A DNA stretch of 14,301 bases from DASUAO01 sp046484625 (GCA_046484625.1 JAWOIO010000191.1:1-14301), one strand, 5' to 3'; positions 6,291 through 13,161 are shown, counted from the stretch's first letter. Translations and numbers: made by a program. Notes: generated from the letters alone by a model not told the origin.

Positions 6291-7604
6291 ATGCTCTCGC
6301 GACTGAAAAACATGTTCCGGGTCCCCGACCTGCGGAACAAGATCCTCTTCACGCTCGCGATCGTCGGGGTGTATCGCCTCGGAGCCCACATACCGGTTCC
6401 GTACGTCGACTTCAGCGCGATCACCCAGCTCCAGGACAGCGCCGCGAACAGCGGCGTGGTCGGGTTCCTCGACCTCTTCTCCGGCGGTGCGATCACCAAC
6501 GTCGCGATCTTCTTCCTCGGGATCATGCCCTACATCACGGCGTCGATCATCATGCAGCTGCTCGGGGTCGTGATCCCCAAGCTCGAGCAGTGGCGGAACG
6601 AGGGCCAGGTCGGCCAGAAGAAGATCACCCAGTGGACCCGCTACCTCACGGTGGCGCTGGCACTCGTGCAGTCGACCGGGTTCGTGTTCGCCCTCCACCA
6701 GGGCAGCGGCGGTCTGATCGGCCTCGGCGGTCAACTCCCGCAGGGCATCGACTTCATCCCGGGCTTCAACTTCCCGCGGGCCGCCTTGATCGTGCTCGTC
6801 TGGACGGCCGGCACCGCCCTCGTCATGTGGCTGGGTGAGCTGATCACCCAGCGGGGCATCGGCAACGGGATGTCGATCATGATCTTCGCGTCGGTCGTGT
6901 CGACGCTCCCGGCGCAGGGTTCGGCGATGTACTCCGAGGGCTCGAAGTTCCAGTTCTTCTTCATGATCGGCATCGGCGTCGCGATGATCGTCGGTATCGT
7001 CTTCGTCGAGTCGGGCCAGCGCCGGATCCCGGTGCAGTTCGCCAAGCGGGTCGTCGGCCGCCGCATGTACGGCGGGCAGAGCACGTACATCCCGCTCAAG
7101 GTCAACCAGTCGGGTGTGATCCCGGTGATCTTCGCCAGCTCGATCCTGTCGTTCCCGGCGCTCATCGCCTCGGCACTCGGGAACAACCTCGGCGGTGTCC
7201 AACGATGGATCAACGACAACCTGGTGAACAGCCAGGGCTGGTTCTACATCGGCTTCTACACGTTGCTCATCGTCTTCTTCGCGTACTTCTACACCGCGAT
7301 CGCGTTCAACCCGGCCCAGCAGGCCGACATCATCCGCAAGCAGGGTGGGTTCATCCCCGGGGTCCGTCCGGGACCTCCGACCGAGCGGTACCTCGCGAAG
7401 GTGCTGAACCGGATCACGCTGCCAGGGTCGCTGTTCCTGGCAGTGATCGCGGTCACTCCGCTGCTCTTCTTCGCGCTGTGGGACATCAGCCAGTTCCCCT
7501 TCGGCGGGACCGCGCTGCTCATCACGGTGGGTGTCGCACTCGAGACGATGAAGCAGATCGACAGTCAGCTCATGATGCGCAACTACGAGGGCTTCCTCGC
7601 ATGA
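6291..7604 (+). CDS. secY: Preprotein translocase subunit SecY
   Basis: SecY is the ten-helix channel of the Sec translocon in the cytoplasmic membrane; it works with SecE, SecG and the SecA motor to export and insert proteins. The 437-residue product has the expected length. Helix 1 spans about residues 18-36. The helix 2 region holds GGAITNVAIFFLGIMPYITA (65-84). WLGELITQRGIGNGMSIMIF (180-199) is the second family signature. QRRIPVQFAKR (243-253) lies in the cytoplasmic loop, and PGVRPGPPTERYL (356-368) is the conserved loop before the last helices. The location between rplO and adk is the classic spc-operon position. The start ATG 6291 lies eight bases after rplO. Confidence 0.99.
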   Translation: MLSRLKNMFRVPDLRNKILFTLAIVGVYRLGAHIPVPYVDFSAITQLQDSAANSGVVGFLDLFSGGAITNVAIFFLGIMPYITASIIMQLLGVVIPKLEQWRNEGQVGQKKITQWTRYLTVALALVQSTGFVFALHQGSGGLIGLGGQLPQGIDFIPGFNFPRAALIVLVWTAGTALVMWLGELITQRGIGNGMSIMIFASVVSTLPAQGSAMYSEGSKFQFFFMIGIGVAMIVGIVFVESGQRRIPVQFAKRVVGRRMYGGQSTYIPLKVNQSGVIPVIFASSILSFPALIASALGNNLGGVQRWINDNLVNSQGWFYIGFYTLLIVFFAYFYTAIAFNPAQQADIIRKQGGFIPGVRPGPPTERYLAKVLNRITLPGSLFLAVIAVTPLLFFALWDISQFPFGGTALLITVGVALETMKQIDSQLMMRNYEGFLA

Positions 7605-7623
7605 GACGTGCAGGCTCGATCTG

Positions 7624-8298
7624 ATGGCAGCTCGCGGCCCTCGGCTCGTGTTGCTCGGAAAGCAGGGTGCCGGCAAGGGGACGCAGGCGACCAAGCTGGC
7701 CGAGCACTACGGCGTTGCGCACCTGTCGACCGGTGACCTCTTCCGCGCGGCCGCCAACGCGGGCGCACCGCTCGGCCTCGAGGCGAAGCGGTTCATGGAC
7801 CGCGGCGACCTCGTCCCCGACGACACCGTCGTCGGGCTCATCGAGGAGCAGCTCGGTGCCGCCGACAAGCGTCGGCACGGGTTCGTCCTCGACGGGTTCC
7901 CGCGGACGCGACGCCAGGCTGTCGAGCTGGCCCGGATCCTCGACGATCAGCCGTTGGACCTGGCGATCGATCTCGACGTCCCCACCGAAGTGGTCCTGCA
8001 CCGCATCGCCGGACGTCGGGTCTGCACGCAGTGCAGCCGCGGCTACCACGTCGACAACCCTCCGGAGAAGGCCTGGATCTGCGACAGTTGCGGCGGTGAC
8101 GTCGTCCAACGCGAAGACGACACCGAAGAGGCAGTCCTGCGCCGTCTCGAGCTCTATGAGGTCGAGACGCTTCCGGTCATCCAGTACTACCGGCGCACCG
8201 GGGACCTCGCCCATGTCGACGGCAGCTGGGAGAGCGACGACGTCTTCAAGCGGCTCATCGAGATGGTCGAGTCCCGATTCCGCGCCGACGCACCATGA
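7624..8298 (+). CDS. adk: Adenylate kinase, long form with zinc-type LID
   Basis: Adenylate kinase interconverts ATP plus AMP and two ADP in the cytoplasm. The 224-residue product has a P-loop GKQGAGKGT at 12-20, the AMP-site STGD at 35-38, and DGFPRT at 90-95. The LID, about 130-167, carries cysteines 134, 137, 153 and 156 (CTQC and CDSC), the pattern of the zinc-binding long form. GRRVC (130-134) and RRLE (173-176) supply the expected arginines. The P-loop has Lys-Gln where many enzymes have Pro-Pro or Ala-Pro. Mycobacterial enzymes are shorter and lack this LID. The gene sits 19 bases after secY, and its stop overlaps the map ATG as ATGA. Confidence 0.98.
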   Translation: MAARGPRLVLLGKQGAGKGTQATKLAEHYGVAHLSTGDLFRAAANAGAPLGLEAKRFMDRGDLVPDDTVVGLIEEQLGAADKRRHGFVLDGFPRTRRQAVELARILDDQPLDLAIDLDVPTEVVLHRIAGRRVCTQCSRGYHVDNPPEKAWICDSCGGDVVQREDDTEEAVLRRLELYEVETLPVIQYYRRTGDLAHVDGSWESDDVFKRLIEMVESRFRADAP

Positions 8299-9047
8299 TC
8301 ACACGCAAGACCGCCGAGCAGATCGATCTGATGCGCCGCGCCGGGCGAGTCGTCGCCGAGATGCACGAGCGCTGCACCCAGGCGGCCAAGCCGGGGGCGA
8401 CGACCCTCGACGTCGACCGTGTCGCACGCGAGGTGCTCGACCGTCGCGGTGCTCGATCGAACTTCCTCAACTACCACGGGTTCCCGGCTGTGGTGTGCAC
8501 CTCGCCGAACGAGGTCATCGTCCACGGGATCCCCTCGGAGGAGGTCGTCCTCCAGGAAGGCGACATCCTCTCGATCGACTGCGGGGCGATCATCGAGGGC
8601 TGGCACGGCGACGCCGCGATCACCGTACCGATCGGCGAGGTCGACGAGGAGTCCCGACGGCTGATGGAGGTGACCAAGGCCTGTCTCGACGACGCGATCG
8701 CCGAGATCGTGGCCGGGAACCGCCTGGGCGATATCGGCCATGCCGTGGAGTCCCGGGCGTTGGCCGCAGGCTTCTCGGTGGTCCGGGAGTACGTGGGGCA
8801 CGGGATCGGGACCGCGATGCACGAGGAGCCCCAGGTTCCGAACTACGGCATGCCCGGGCGGGGCATGAAGGTCCGGGAGGGCCATGTCCTCGCGATCGAG
8901 CCCATGATCAACGTCGGGACCCAGGAGACCGAGACGCTGAGCGACGGTTGGACCGTGGTCACCAAGGACGGTCGGCGTTCGGCCCACTTCGAGCACTCGA
9001 TCGCCTGCACCGACAACGGTCCGGAGGTCCTGACCCTGCCGGCCTAG
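8295..9047 (+). CDS. map: Methionine aminopeptidase, type I
   Basis: This cytoplasmic metalloenzyme removes the initiator methionine from nascent proteins after deformylation. The 250-residue product has all five metal ligands of the pita-bread fold: Asp95 in SIDCG, Asp106 in HGDAA, His169 in GHGIG, Glu202 in AIEPM and Glu233 in HFEHS. His77 (VIVHGIP) matches the substrate-contacting histidine. There is no N-terminal zinc-finger extension, so it is the minimal bacterial class. The ATG overlaps the adk stop by four bases (ATGA). After its TAG at 9047 comes the first gap of about 100 bases in the cluster, so it probably ends one transcription segment. Confidence 0.98.
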   Translation: MITRKTAEQIDLMRRAGRVVAEMHERCTQAAKPGATTLDVDRVAREVLDRRGARSNFLNYHGFPAVVCTSPNEVIVHGIPSEEVVLQEGDILSIDCGAIIEGWHGDAAITVPIGEVDEESRRLMEVTKACLDDAIAEIVAGNRLGDIGHAVESRALAAGFSVVREYVGHGIGTAMHEEPQVPNYGMPGRGMKVREGHVLAIEPMINVGTQETETLSDGWTVVTKDGRRSAHFEHSIACTDNGPEVLTLPA

Positions 9048-9058
9048 GAATGGTCGAC

Positions 9059-9088
9059 TTGGGGCCCCGGGAGCCGTTCGTGTAGCAT
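9059..9088 (+). promoter_or_regulatory. Candidate promoter of the infA to rplQ segment
   Basis: TTGGGG at 9059-9064 and TAGCAT at 9083-9088 are separated by 18 bp. The second box fits the actinobacterial -10 pattern TANNNT; the first keeps only the TTG of a -35 box. They lie in the 105-base gap after map. A start about 7 bases after the -10 box would give an infA leader of roughly 55-60 bases. This is a by-eye call only. Confidence 0.4.
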
Positions 9089-9115
9089 GAAACTCCGGCC
9101 CAGCGTGGTTTTTCA

Positions 9116-9132
9116 GGCGCGTTCGACGCGCC
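9116..9132 (+). promoter_or_regulatory. GC hairpin in the infA leader
   Basis: GGCGCG (9116-9121), loop TTCGA, CGCGCC (9127-9132) form a perfect 6-bp stem that can add a T-A pair. A TTTTT run lies before the stem, not after it, so it does not look like an intrinsic terminator for either strand. It ends 20 bases before the infA start codon and might shape translation initiation or mRNA stability. Confidence 0.45.
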
Positions 9133-9142
9133 GCGAGTGATC

Positions 9143-9150
9143 GAGGAAAG
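9143..9150 (+). promoter_or_regulatory. Ribosome binding site that decides the infA start
   Basis: GAGGAAAG matches the anti-Shine-Dalgarno sequence well. Its GAGGA core is five bases from CTG 9153, ideal spacing, and 47 bases from the alternative GTG 9195. It supports initiation at the CTG. Confidence 0.7.
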
Positions 9151-9152
9151 CA

Positions 9153-9377
9153 CTGGCAAAGCCCAAGGACGACACGATCCTCGTCGAGGGGACCGTGGTC
9201 GAACCACTGCCCAACGCGATGTTCCGAGTGGAGCTCGAGAACGGGCACAAGGTGTTGGCCCATATCTCGGGGAAGATGAGGATGCACTACATCCGCATCC
9301 TCCCGGGTGACCGGGTCCAGGTGGAGCTCACCCCGTACGACTTGAGCCGGGGTCGCATCACCTACCGCTACAAGTAG
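9153..9377 (+). CDS. infA: Translation initiation factor IF-1, apparent CTG start
   Basis: IF-1 is a single OB-fold protein that occupies the ribosomal A site during initiation and assists IF-2 and IF-3. The 74-residue product matches the family along its whole length: VEGTVVEPLPNAMFRVELEN (11-30), GHKVLAHISGKMRMHYIRIL (31-50), and the end YDLSRGRITYRYK. The usual N-terminus, (M)AKPKDDTILVEG, is encoded directly after a CTG at 9153. A strong ribosome site, GAGGA at 9143-9147, lies five bases upstream of it. An in-frame TGA at 9138 leaves no ATG, GTG or TTG between it and the CTG. The next usable start, GTG 9195, would delete 14 residues of the first strand. I therefore call CTG; a sequence error replacing GTG is the main alternative. 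Confidence 0.9.
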   Translation: MAKPKDDTILVEGTVVEPLPNAMFRVELENGHKVLAHISGKMRMHYIRILPGDRVQVELTPYDLSRGRITYRYK

Positions 9378-9423
9378 CACCCACCCTCCGCAGTTCGATT
9401 CGAGAGAGACGCAGGCACAGCTC

Positions 9424-9537
9424 GTGAAGGTCCGACCGTCGGTGAAGAAGATGTGTGAGAAGTGCAAGGTGATCCGTCGGCACGGGTCGGTGCGCGTCAT
9501 CTGTCAGAACCCCCGCCACAAGCAGCGTCAGGGCTAG
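9424..9537 (+). CDS. rpmJ: 50S ribosomal protein L36, zinc form
   Basis: L36 is the smallest 50S protein and stabilises 23S rRNA near the base of the stalk. The 37-residue product starts MKVRPSVKKMCEKCKVIRRH and ends NPRHKQRQG. Cys11, Cys14, Cys27 and His32 form the zinc site of the C-plus form. The start is GTG 9424, with purine-rich GAGAGAGACGCAGG upstream at slightly long spacing. It is too short for many gene finders. It follows infA by 46 bases and precedes rpsM by ten, the standard order. Confidence 0.96.
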   Translation: MKVRPSVKKMCEKCKVIRRHGSVRVICQNPRHKQRQG

Positions 9538-9547
9538 AGGAGCAATC

Positions 9548-9925
9548 GTGGCTCGTATCGCAGGCGTCGACATCCCGCGCGAGAAGCGGCTCGAGATCTC
9601 GCTGACGTACATCTTCGGGGTCGGCAAGTCGACCGCTCAGGTCGTCTGCGACCAGACGCAGCTGTCACGCGACACGCGCGTCCGCGATCTCACCGAGGAC
9701 GAGGTCGCCAAGATCAGGACCTTCATCGACGCCAACCTCAAGACCGAGGGTGACCTGCGGCGTGAGGTGTCGGCAAACATCAAGCGCAAGGTCGAGATCG
9801 GGAGCTACGAGGGCATCCGGCACCGCCGCGGTCTCCCCGTCCACGGCCAGCGCACCCGGACCAACGCTCGAACTCGCAAGGGACCGAAGAAGACGGTCGC
9901 GGGCAAGAAGCGCGTGAAGAAGTAA
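9548..9925 (+). CDS. rpsM: 30S ribosomal protein S13
   Basis: S13 lies in the 30S head, contacts the 50S subunit through bridges B1a and B1b, and touches P-site tRNA with its tail. The 125-residue product starts MARIAGVDIPREKRLEISLT and has the helix-hairpin-helix-like segment YIFGVGKSTA (21-30). It contains the signature RHRRGLPVHGQRTRTNARTR (91-110) and ends in a Lys-rich tail. The start is GTG 9548; AGAGGAGCAATC upstream is a strong ribosome site. In E. coli the alpha-operon translational control by S4 acts just before this gene; I could not recognise the corresponding pseudoknot here. Confidence 0.97.
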   Translation: MARIAGVDIPREKRLEISLTYIFGVGKSTAQVVCDQTQLSRDTRVRDLTEDEVAKIRTFIDANLKTEGDLRREVSANIKRKVEIGSYEGIRHRRGLPVHGQRTRTNARTRKGPKKTVAGKKRVKK

Positions 9926-9943
9926 CGAGAGGAATCGGGAATC

Positions 9944-10342
9944 GTGGCAAAGCCTGCCGCGGGCGGTCGACGTCCGAAGCGGCGAGAACGCAAGAACGTC
10001 GCCTACGGCGTCGCGCACATCAAGTCGTCGTTCAACAACACCATCATCACGATCACCGACCAGCAGGGGAACGCGCTCGCGTGGGCCTCGTCGGGGAACG
10101 TGGGATTCAAGGGCTCGCGCAAGAGCACGCCGTTCGCTGCCCAGCTCGCGGCCGAGACGGTCGCCCGTCGCGCGATGGAGCACGGTGTGCGCAAGGTCGA
10201 CGTCTTCGTCAAGGGCCCCGGGTCCGGGCGAGAGACCGCGATTCGCACCATCCAGAACACCGGAATCGAAGTGGTCGGGATCAAGGACGTCACCCCAATC
10301 CCGCACAACGGCTGCCGCCCCGCCAAGCGGCGCCGGGTCTGA
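9944..10342 (+). CDS. rpsK: 30S ribosomal protein S11
   Basis: S11 sits on the 30S platform near the mRNA exit and the E site. The 132-residue product has a basic N-terminal arm (RRPKRRERKNV, 9-19), then AYGVAHIKSSFNNTIITITD (20-39), WASSGNVGFKGSRKSTPFAA (47-66) and the signature IKDVTPIPHNGCRPAKRRRV (113-132). The start is GTG 9944, with AGAGGAATCGGG upstream as ribosome site. It lies 18 bases after rpsM and 11 before rpsD. Confidence 0.98.
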   Translation: MAKPAAGGRRPKRRERKNVAYGVAHIKSSFNNTIITITDQQGNALAWASSGNVGFKGSRKSTPFAAQLAAETVARRAMEHGVRKVDVFVKGPGSGRETAIRTIQNTGIEVVGIKDVTPIPHNGCRPAKRRRV

Positions 10343-10353
10343 GGGAGAGGGTC

Positions 10354-10977
10354 ATGGCTCGATACACCGACGCGGTCTGCAAGCTCTGTCGACGCGAACG
10401 CATGAAGCTCTTCCTCAAGGGCGCGAAGTGCGAGTCGATGAAGTGCGCCATCGAACGCAAGCCCTATCCGCCCGGTGAGCACGGTCGGGGTCGGATCCGG
10501 GAGAGCGAGTACCTCCTCCAGCTGCGCGAGAAGCAGAAGGCGCGCCGGATCTACGGCGTGCTGGAGAAGCAGTTCCGCAACGTGTACGGACGCGCCTCTC
10601 GCCAGCCCGGGATCGCCGGCGAGAACCTGCTCCGGATGCTCGAGTGCCGCGTCGACAGTGTGATCTTCCGTGCGAACTTCGCGGCGAGCCGGAACCAGGG
10701 CCGCCAGCTCGTGCGTCACGGGCACGTCCTCGTGAACGGAAAGCGCCTCACGATCCCCTCGTACCAGTGCCGCAAGGGTGATGTGGTGGAGCTCTCGGCG
10801 AAGGCCAAGGCGAACATCGTCATCCGTCACAACCTCGACACACTCGACCGTGCCGTGCCCGCGTGGCTCGATGTCTCCACGAGCGACGCGAAGGCGACGG
10901 TTCGAGAGCTGCCGGTCCGGGAGCAGATCGATGTTCCCGTGCGCGAGCAGCTCATCGTCGAGCTCTACTCGAAGTAG
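10354..10977 (+). CDS. rpsD: 30S ribosomal protein S4, four-cysteine form
   Basis: S4 is a primary 16S rRNA binder that nucleates the 5' domain and acts at the mRNA entry site; in E. coli it represses the alpha operon. The 207-residue product starts MARYTDAVCKLCRRERMKLF. Cysteines 9, 12, 26 and 31 form the zinc knuckle of the cysteine-containing class. ERKPYPPGEHGRGR (34-47) follows. The S4 RNA-binding domain spans about 95-160, with RMLECRVDSVIFRANFAASR (94-113) and RQLVRHGHVLVNGK. ATG 10354 follows GAGGGAGAGGGTC, a strong ribosome site. A longer open frame upstream is the shadow of rpsK. Confidence 0.98.
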   Translation: MARYTDAVCKLCRRERMKLFLKGAKCESMKCAIERKPYPPGEHGRGRIRESEYLLQLREKQKARRIYGVLEKQFRNVYGRASRQPGIAGENLLRMLECRVDSVIFRANFAASRNQGRQLVRHGHVLVNGKRLTIPSYQCRKGDVVELSAKAKANIVIRHNLDTLDRAVPAWLDVSTSDAKATVRELPVREQIDVPVREQLIVELYSK

Positions 10978-10987
10978 TCCCCTCGCA

Positions 10988-11004
10988 GCCCCCGGGACGG
11001 GGGC
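10988..11004 (+). promoter_or_regulatory. Hairpin between rpsD and rpoA
   Basis: GCCCCC (10988-10993), loop GGGAC and GGGGGC (10999-11004) form a perfect all-GC 6-bp stem within the 57-base gap. No T-run follows, so it is not a classical intrinsic terminator. It may be an RNA-processing, stability or attenuation element that adjusts rpoA output relative to the ribosomal genes. Confidence 0.5.
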
Positions 11005-11034
11005 CGTCATCCCATCGGGAGAGAAGTACCGATC

Positions 11035-11970
11035 ATGCTCATCATTCAGCGCCCCGAGGTCGAGGCCGGCGAGCCCGACGGCAACACCCAGTCGTTCGTG
11101 ATCGCCCCACTCGAGCCGGGGTTCGGTCACACGCTCGGCAACAGCCTCCGACGGACCCTGCTGTCGTCGATCCCTGGCGCGGCGGTCACCCAGGTGCGCT
11201 TCGACGAGGCACTCCACGAGTTCGACGTGATCGCGGGCGTGAAGGAAGACGTGACGGACCTGATCCTGAACCTCAAGGACCTCGTCCTCACCTGCTCGAG
11301 CGACGAAGAGGTCACGCTCCGCCTCGACAAGCGGGGTCCCGGTGAGGTGACCGCTGGCGACATCCAGACCACGAGCGACGTCGAGGTCCTGAACTCCGAT
11401 CTGCACCTCGCCACGGTGAACTCGAAGGGTCGCCTCGCGATCGACCTCACCGTCGAGCAGGGCCGCGGGTACCTCTCGGCCGAGCGCAACAAGCGCACGT
11501 CGACGATCGGGGTCATCCCCGTCGACGCGATCTTCTCGCCGGTGCGGCGGGTGTCGTTCTCGATCGAGCCGACCCGAGTCGAGCAGGCGACGAACTACGA
11601 CAAGCTGACGGTCGAGATCGAGACCGACGGCTCGATCTCGCCCCGCGACGCGCTCGCCTCGGCGGGCGACACGCTGCGGAGCCTGGTCAGCCTGGTCGCC
11701 GATCTGTCCGACGAGCCGCGCGGCCTCGAGCTGGGCGAGATCTCACCGGCCACGGCTGCATCGCCCGATCTCGAGCTCGCCATCGAGGAGCTCGATCTCT
11801 CGGAGCGTCCGCGCAACTGCCTCAAGCGGGCGCGGGTCGACACGATCGGACAGCTCGTCTCGAAGACCGAGGACGACCTCCTCGCGATCACCAACTTCGG
11901 GTCCAAGTCGCTCGATGAGGTCCTGCTCAAGCTCGACGAGCGGGGTCTGTCGCTGCGGGTGAAGGAGTAG
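11035..11970 (+). CDS. rpoA: DNA-directed RNA polymerase subunit alpha
   Basis: Alpha dimerises to start RNA polymerase assembly, and its C-terminal domain touches UP elements and activators. The 311-residue product is of usual length. The N-terminal domain (about 1-225) has PLEPGFGHTLGNSLRRTLLS (25-44) and the segment GYLSAERNKR (145-154). A linker near 226-250 leads to the C-terminal domain. There Arg258, Asn261 and Cys262 in ERPRNCLKRA align with the E. coli DNA-contacting Arg265 and Asn268 region, and NFGSKSLDEVLLKLDERGLS (287-306) is the conserved end. ATG 11035 follows GGGAGAGAAG. The stop is three bases before the rplQ start. Confidence 0.99.
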   Translation: MLIIQRPEVEAGEPDGNTQSFVIAPLEPGFGHTLGNSLRRTLLSSIPGAAVTQVRFDEALHEFDVIAGVKEDVTDLILNLKDLVLTCSSDEEVTLRLDKRGPGEVTAGDIQTTSDVEVLNSDLHLATVNSKGRLAIDLTVEQGRGYLSAERNKRTSTIGVIPVDAIFSPVRRVSFSIEPTRVEQATNYDKLTVEIETDGSISPRDALASAGDTLRSLVSLVADLSDEPRGLELGEISPATAASPDLELAIEELDLSERPRNCLKRARVDTIGQLVSKTEDDLLAITNFGSKSLDEVLLKLDERGLSLRVKE

Positions 11971-11972
11971 TC

Positions 11973-12323
11973 GTGCCGGCCCCCAGGAAGGGTCCCCGTC
12001 TCGGGCGGGATCCCGCGCACCAGCGCCTCATGCTCGCCAACCTCGCGGCCAGCCTCTTCGAGTCCGGGCACATCGTCACCACGGTCACCAAGGCCAAGGT
12101 GCTCCGCCCCTACGCCGAGCACCTGATCACCAAGGCCAAGAGCGGTTCGATCCACGACCGGCGGACCGTGATCGCCACGCTCCACGACAAGCAGGCGACG
12201 CACAAGCTCTTCGCCGAGATCGGGCCCCGCTACTCGTCGCGCCCCGGTGGCTACCTCCGGATCCTCAAGCTCGGCCCGCGCCCGGGAGACAATGCCCCGA
12301 TGGCGCGCATCGAGCTGGTCTGA
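11973..12323 (+). CDS. rplQ: 50S ribosomal protein L17
   Basis: L17 lies beside the tunnel exit of the 50S subunit. The 116-residue product has the conserved LGRDPAHQRLMLANLAASLF (10-29) and the family pattern ESGHIVTTVTKAK and RPYAEHLITKAK, ending PRPGDNAPMARIELV. It lacks the long acidic or Lys-rich tail that many actinobacterial L17 proteins have. The start is GTG 11973, two bases after the rpoA TAG; GAAGGAG just before that stop is the ribosome site, so the two genes are probably coupled. Confidence 0.97.
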   Translation: MPAPRKGPRLGRDPAHQRLMLANLAASLFESGHIVTTVTKAKVLRPYAEHLITKAKSGSIHDRRTVIATLHDKQATHKLFAEIGPRYSSRPGGYLRILKLGPRPGDNAPMARIELV

Positions 12324-12332
12324 GCGAGGCCC

Positions 12333-12356
12333 GCACCGCGCCGCCGCGCCCGGTGC
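12333..12356 (+). promoter_or_regulatory. Hairpin between rplQ and truA
   Basis: GCACCG (12333-12338) pairs with CGGTGC (12351-12356). The 12-base loop can pair further (CGC with GCG, with two C bulged), giving up to 9 bp. The truA ribosome site AGAGGGGG follows at once. There is no T-run. It may mark partial termination or processing after the ribosomal genes. Confidence 0.4.
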
Positions 12357-12378
12357 AGAGGGGGTTGGGCGGTCGACG

Positions 12379-13161
12379 ATGACGTCGTCGGGTGAGGCCC
12401 CCCCGGTCCAACGGCTCCAGCTCGTCGTCGCGTACGACGGCACCGACTTCCGTGGCTTCGCTGCCCAGCCCGACGTCCGCACCGTCGAGGGGACGCTGAG
12501 CGCCGCGCTCGCCAAGGTCCTGCGCACGAGTCCCCAGGAACTCGGTCTCGTGTGCGCCGGCCGCACCGACGCGGGAGTCCACGCGCGGGGCCAGGTCGTC
12601 AGCGTCGATGCGCCGGCGGGCTCCGACCTCACCAGGGTTCGCACGGCGGTCAACCGCATGATCGGTCCCGAGGTGGTCGTGCGGGGGATGCGGGCGGCTC
12701 CGCCCGAGTTCGATGCCCGGCGGAGCGCCACCGCACGAACCTATCGGTACACCATCGTCAACCGGCCCGAGCCCGACCCGTTCCTCGCCCGGTACTCCTG
12801 GTGGGTGCCGGTCCCGCTCGAGATCGCCCGTCTGCGCCTCGCATCCGATCCGTTCATCGGAGAGCACGACTTCGCCGCGTTCTGCCGTCGGGGCCCGGAG
12901 GGGTCCACCACGATGCGGACGGTGCTCTCGTCGCGCTGGCTGCCCGACGACCGCCCCGGCGTGCTCGTCTACGAGATCGTCGCCACCGCCTTCTGCTGGC
13001 AGATGGTCCGGTCGGTGGTCGGCACGCTGGTCGAGGCCGGGGCCGGTCGGCGTCGGCCCGGCGACATCCTGCGGACGCTGCGCTCCGGCGATCGGGCCCA
13101 GGCCGGCGCGGTCGCGCCGCCGCACGGTCTGTGCCTCTGGCGGGTCGACTACGACGGCTGA
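12379..13161 (+). CDS. truA: tRNA pseudouridine(38-40) synthase TruA
   Basis: TruA isomerises uridines 38, 39 and 40 in the anticodon arm of many tRNAs. The 260-residue product has VAYDGTDFRGFAAQ (17-30) and the catalytic-loop motif CAGRTDAGVHARGQV (59-73) with the nucleophile Asp64. It continues with FDARRSATARTYRYTI, GEHDFAAFCRRGPEGSTTMR and the C-terminal FCWQMVRSVVGTLVEAG. The core begins about residue 11. ATG 12379 follows AGAGGGGGTTGGGCGGTCGACG at rather long spacing; further upstream the frame is open but overlaps rplQ. The place after rplQ is standard for actinobacteria and firmicutes. Confidence 0.97.
   Translation: MTSSGEAPPVQRLQLVVAYDGTDFRGFAAQPDVRTVEGTLSAALAKVLRTSPQELGLVCAGRTDAGVHARGQVVSVDAPAGSDLTRVRTAVNRMIGPEVVVRGMRAAPPEFDARRSATARTYRYTIVNRPEPDPFLARYSWWVPVPLEIARLRLASDPFIGEHDFAAFCRRGPEGSTTMRTVLSSRWLPDDRPGVLVYEIVATAFCWQMVRSVVGTLVEAGAGRRRPGDILRTLRSGDRAQAGAVAPPHGLCLWRVDYDG

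Noticed and set aside
5760..7694. A 644-codon reverse-strand open frame opposite rplO and secY.
   Set aside because: The product is dominated by Asp, Arg, Glu and His in the style of an antisense shadow, and secY on the other strand is certain.
9101..9115. An intrinsic terminator after map (CCAGCGTGG followed by TTTTT).
   Set aside because: The stem is only three base pairs, too weak for a terminator.
9195..9377. GTG 9195 as start of infA.
   Set aside because: It would delete the first beta strand of IF-1, which is encoded upstream, and has no ribosome site nearby.
8187..9500. A 437-codon reverse-strand open frame opposite the end of adk, map and infA.
   Set aside because: It spans three certain forward genes and has no recognisable motif; a shadow of GC-rich coding DNA.
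10003..11406. A 467-codon reverse-strand open frame opposite rpsK, rpsD and rpoA.
   Set aside because: It is antisense to three certain genes, with shadow-like composition.
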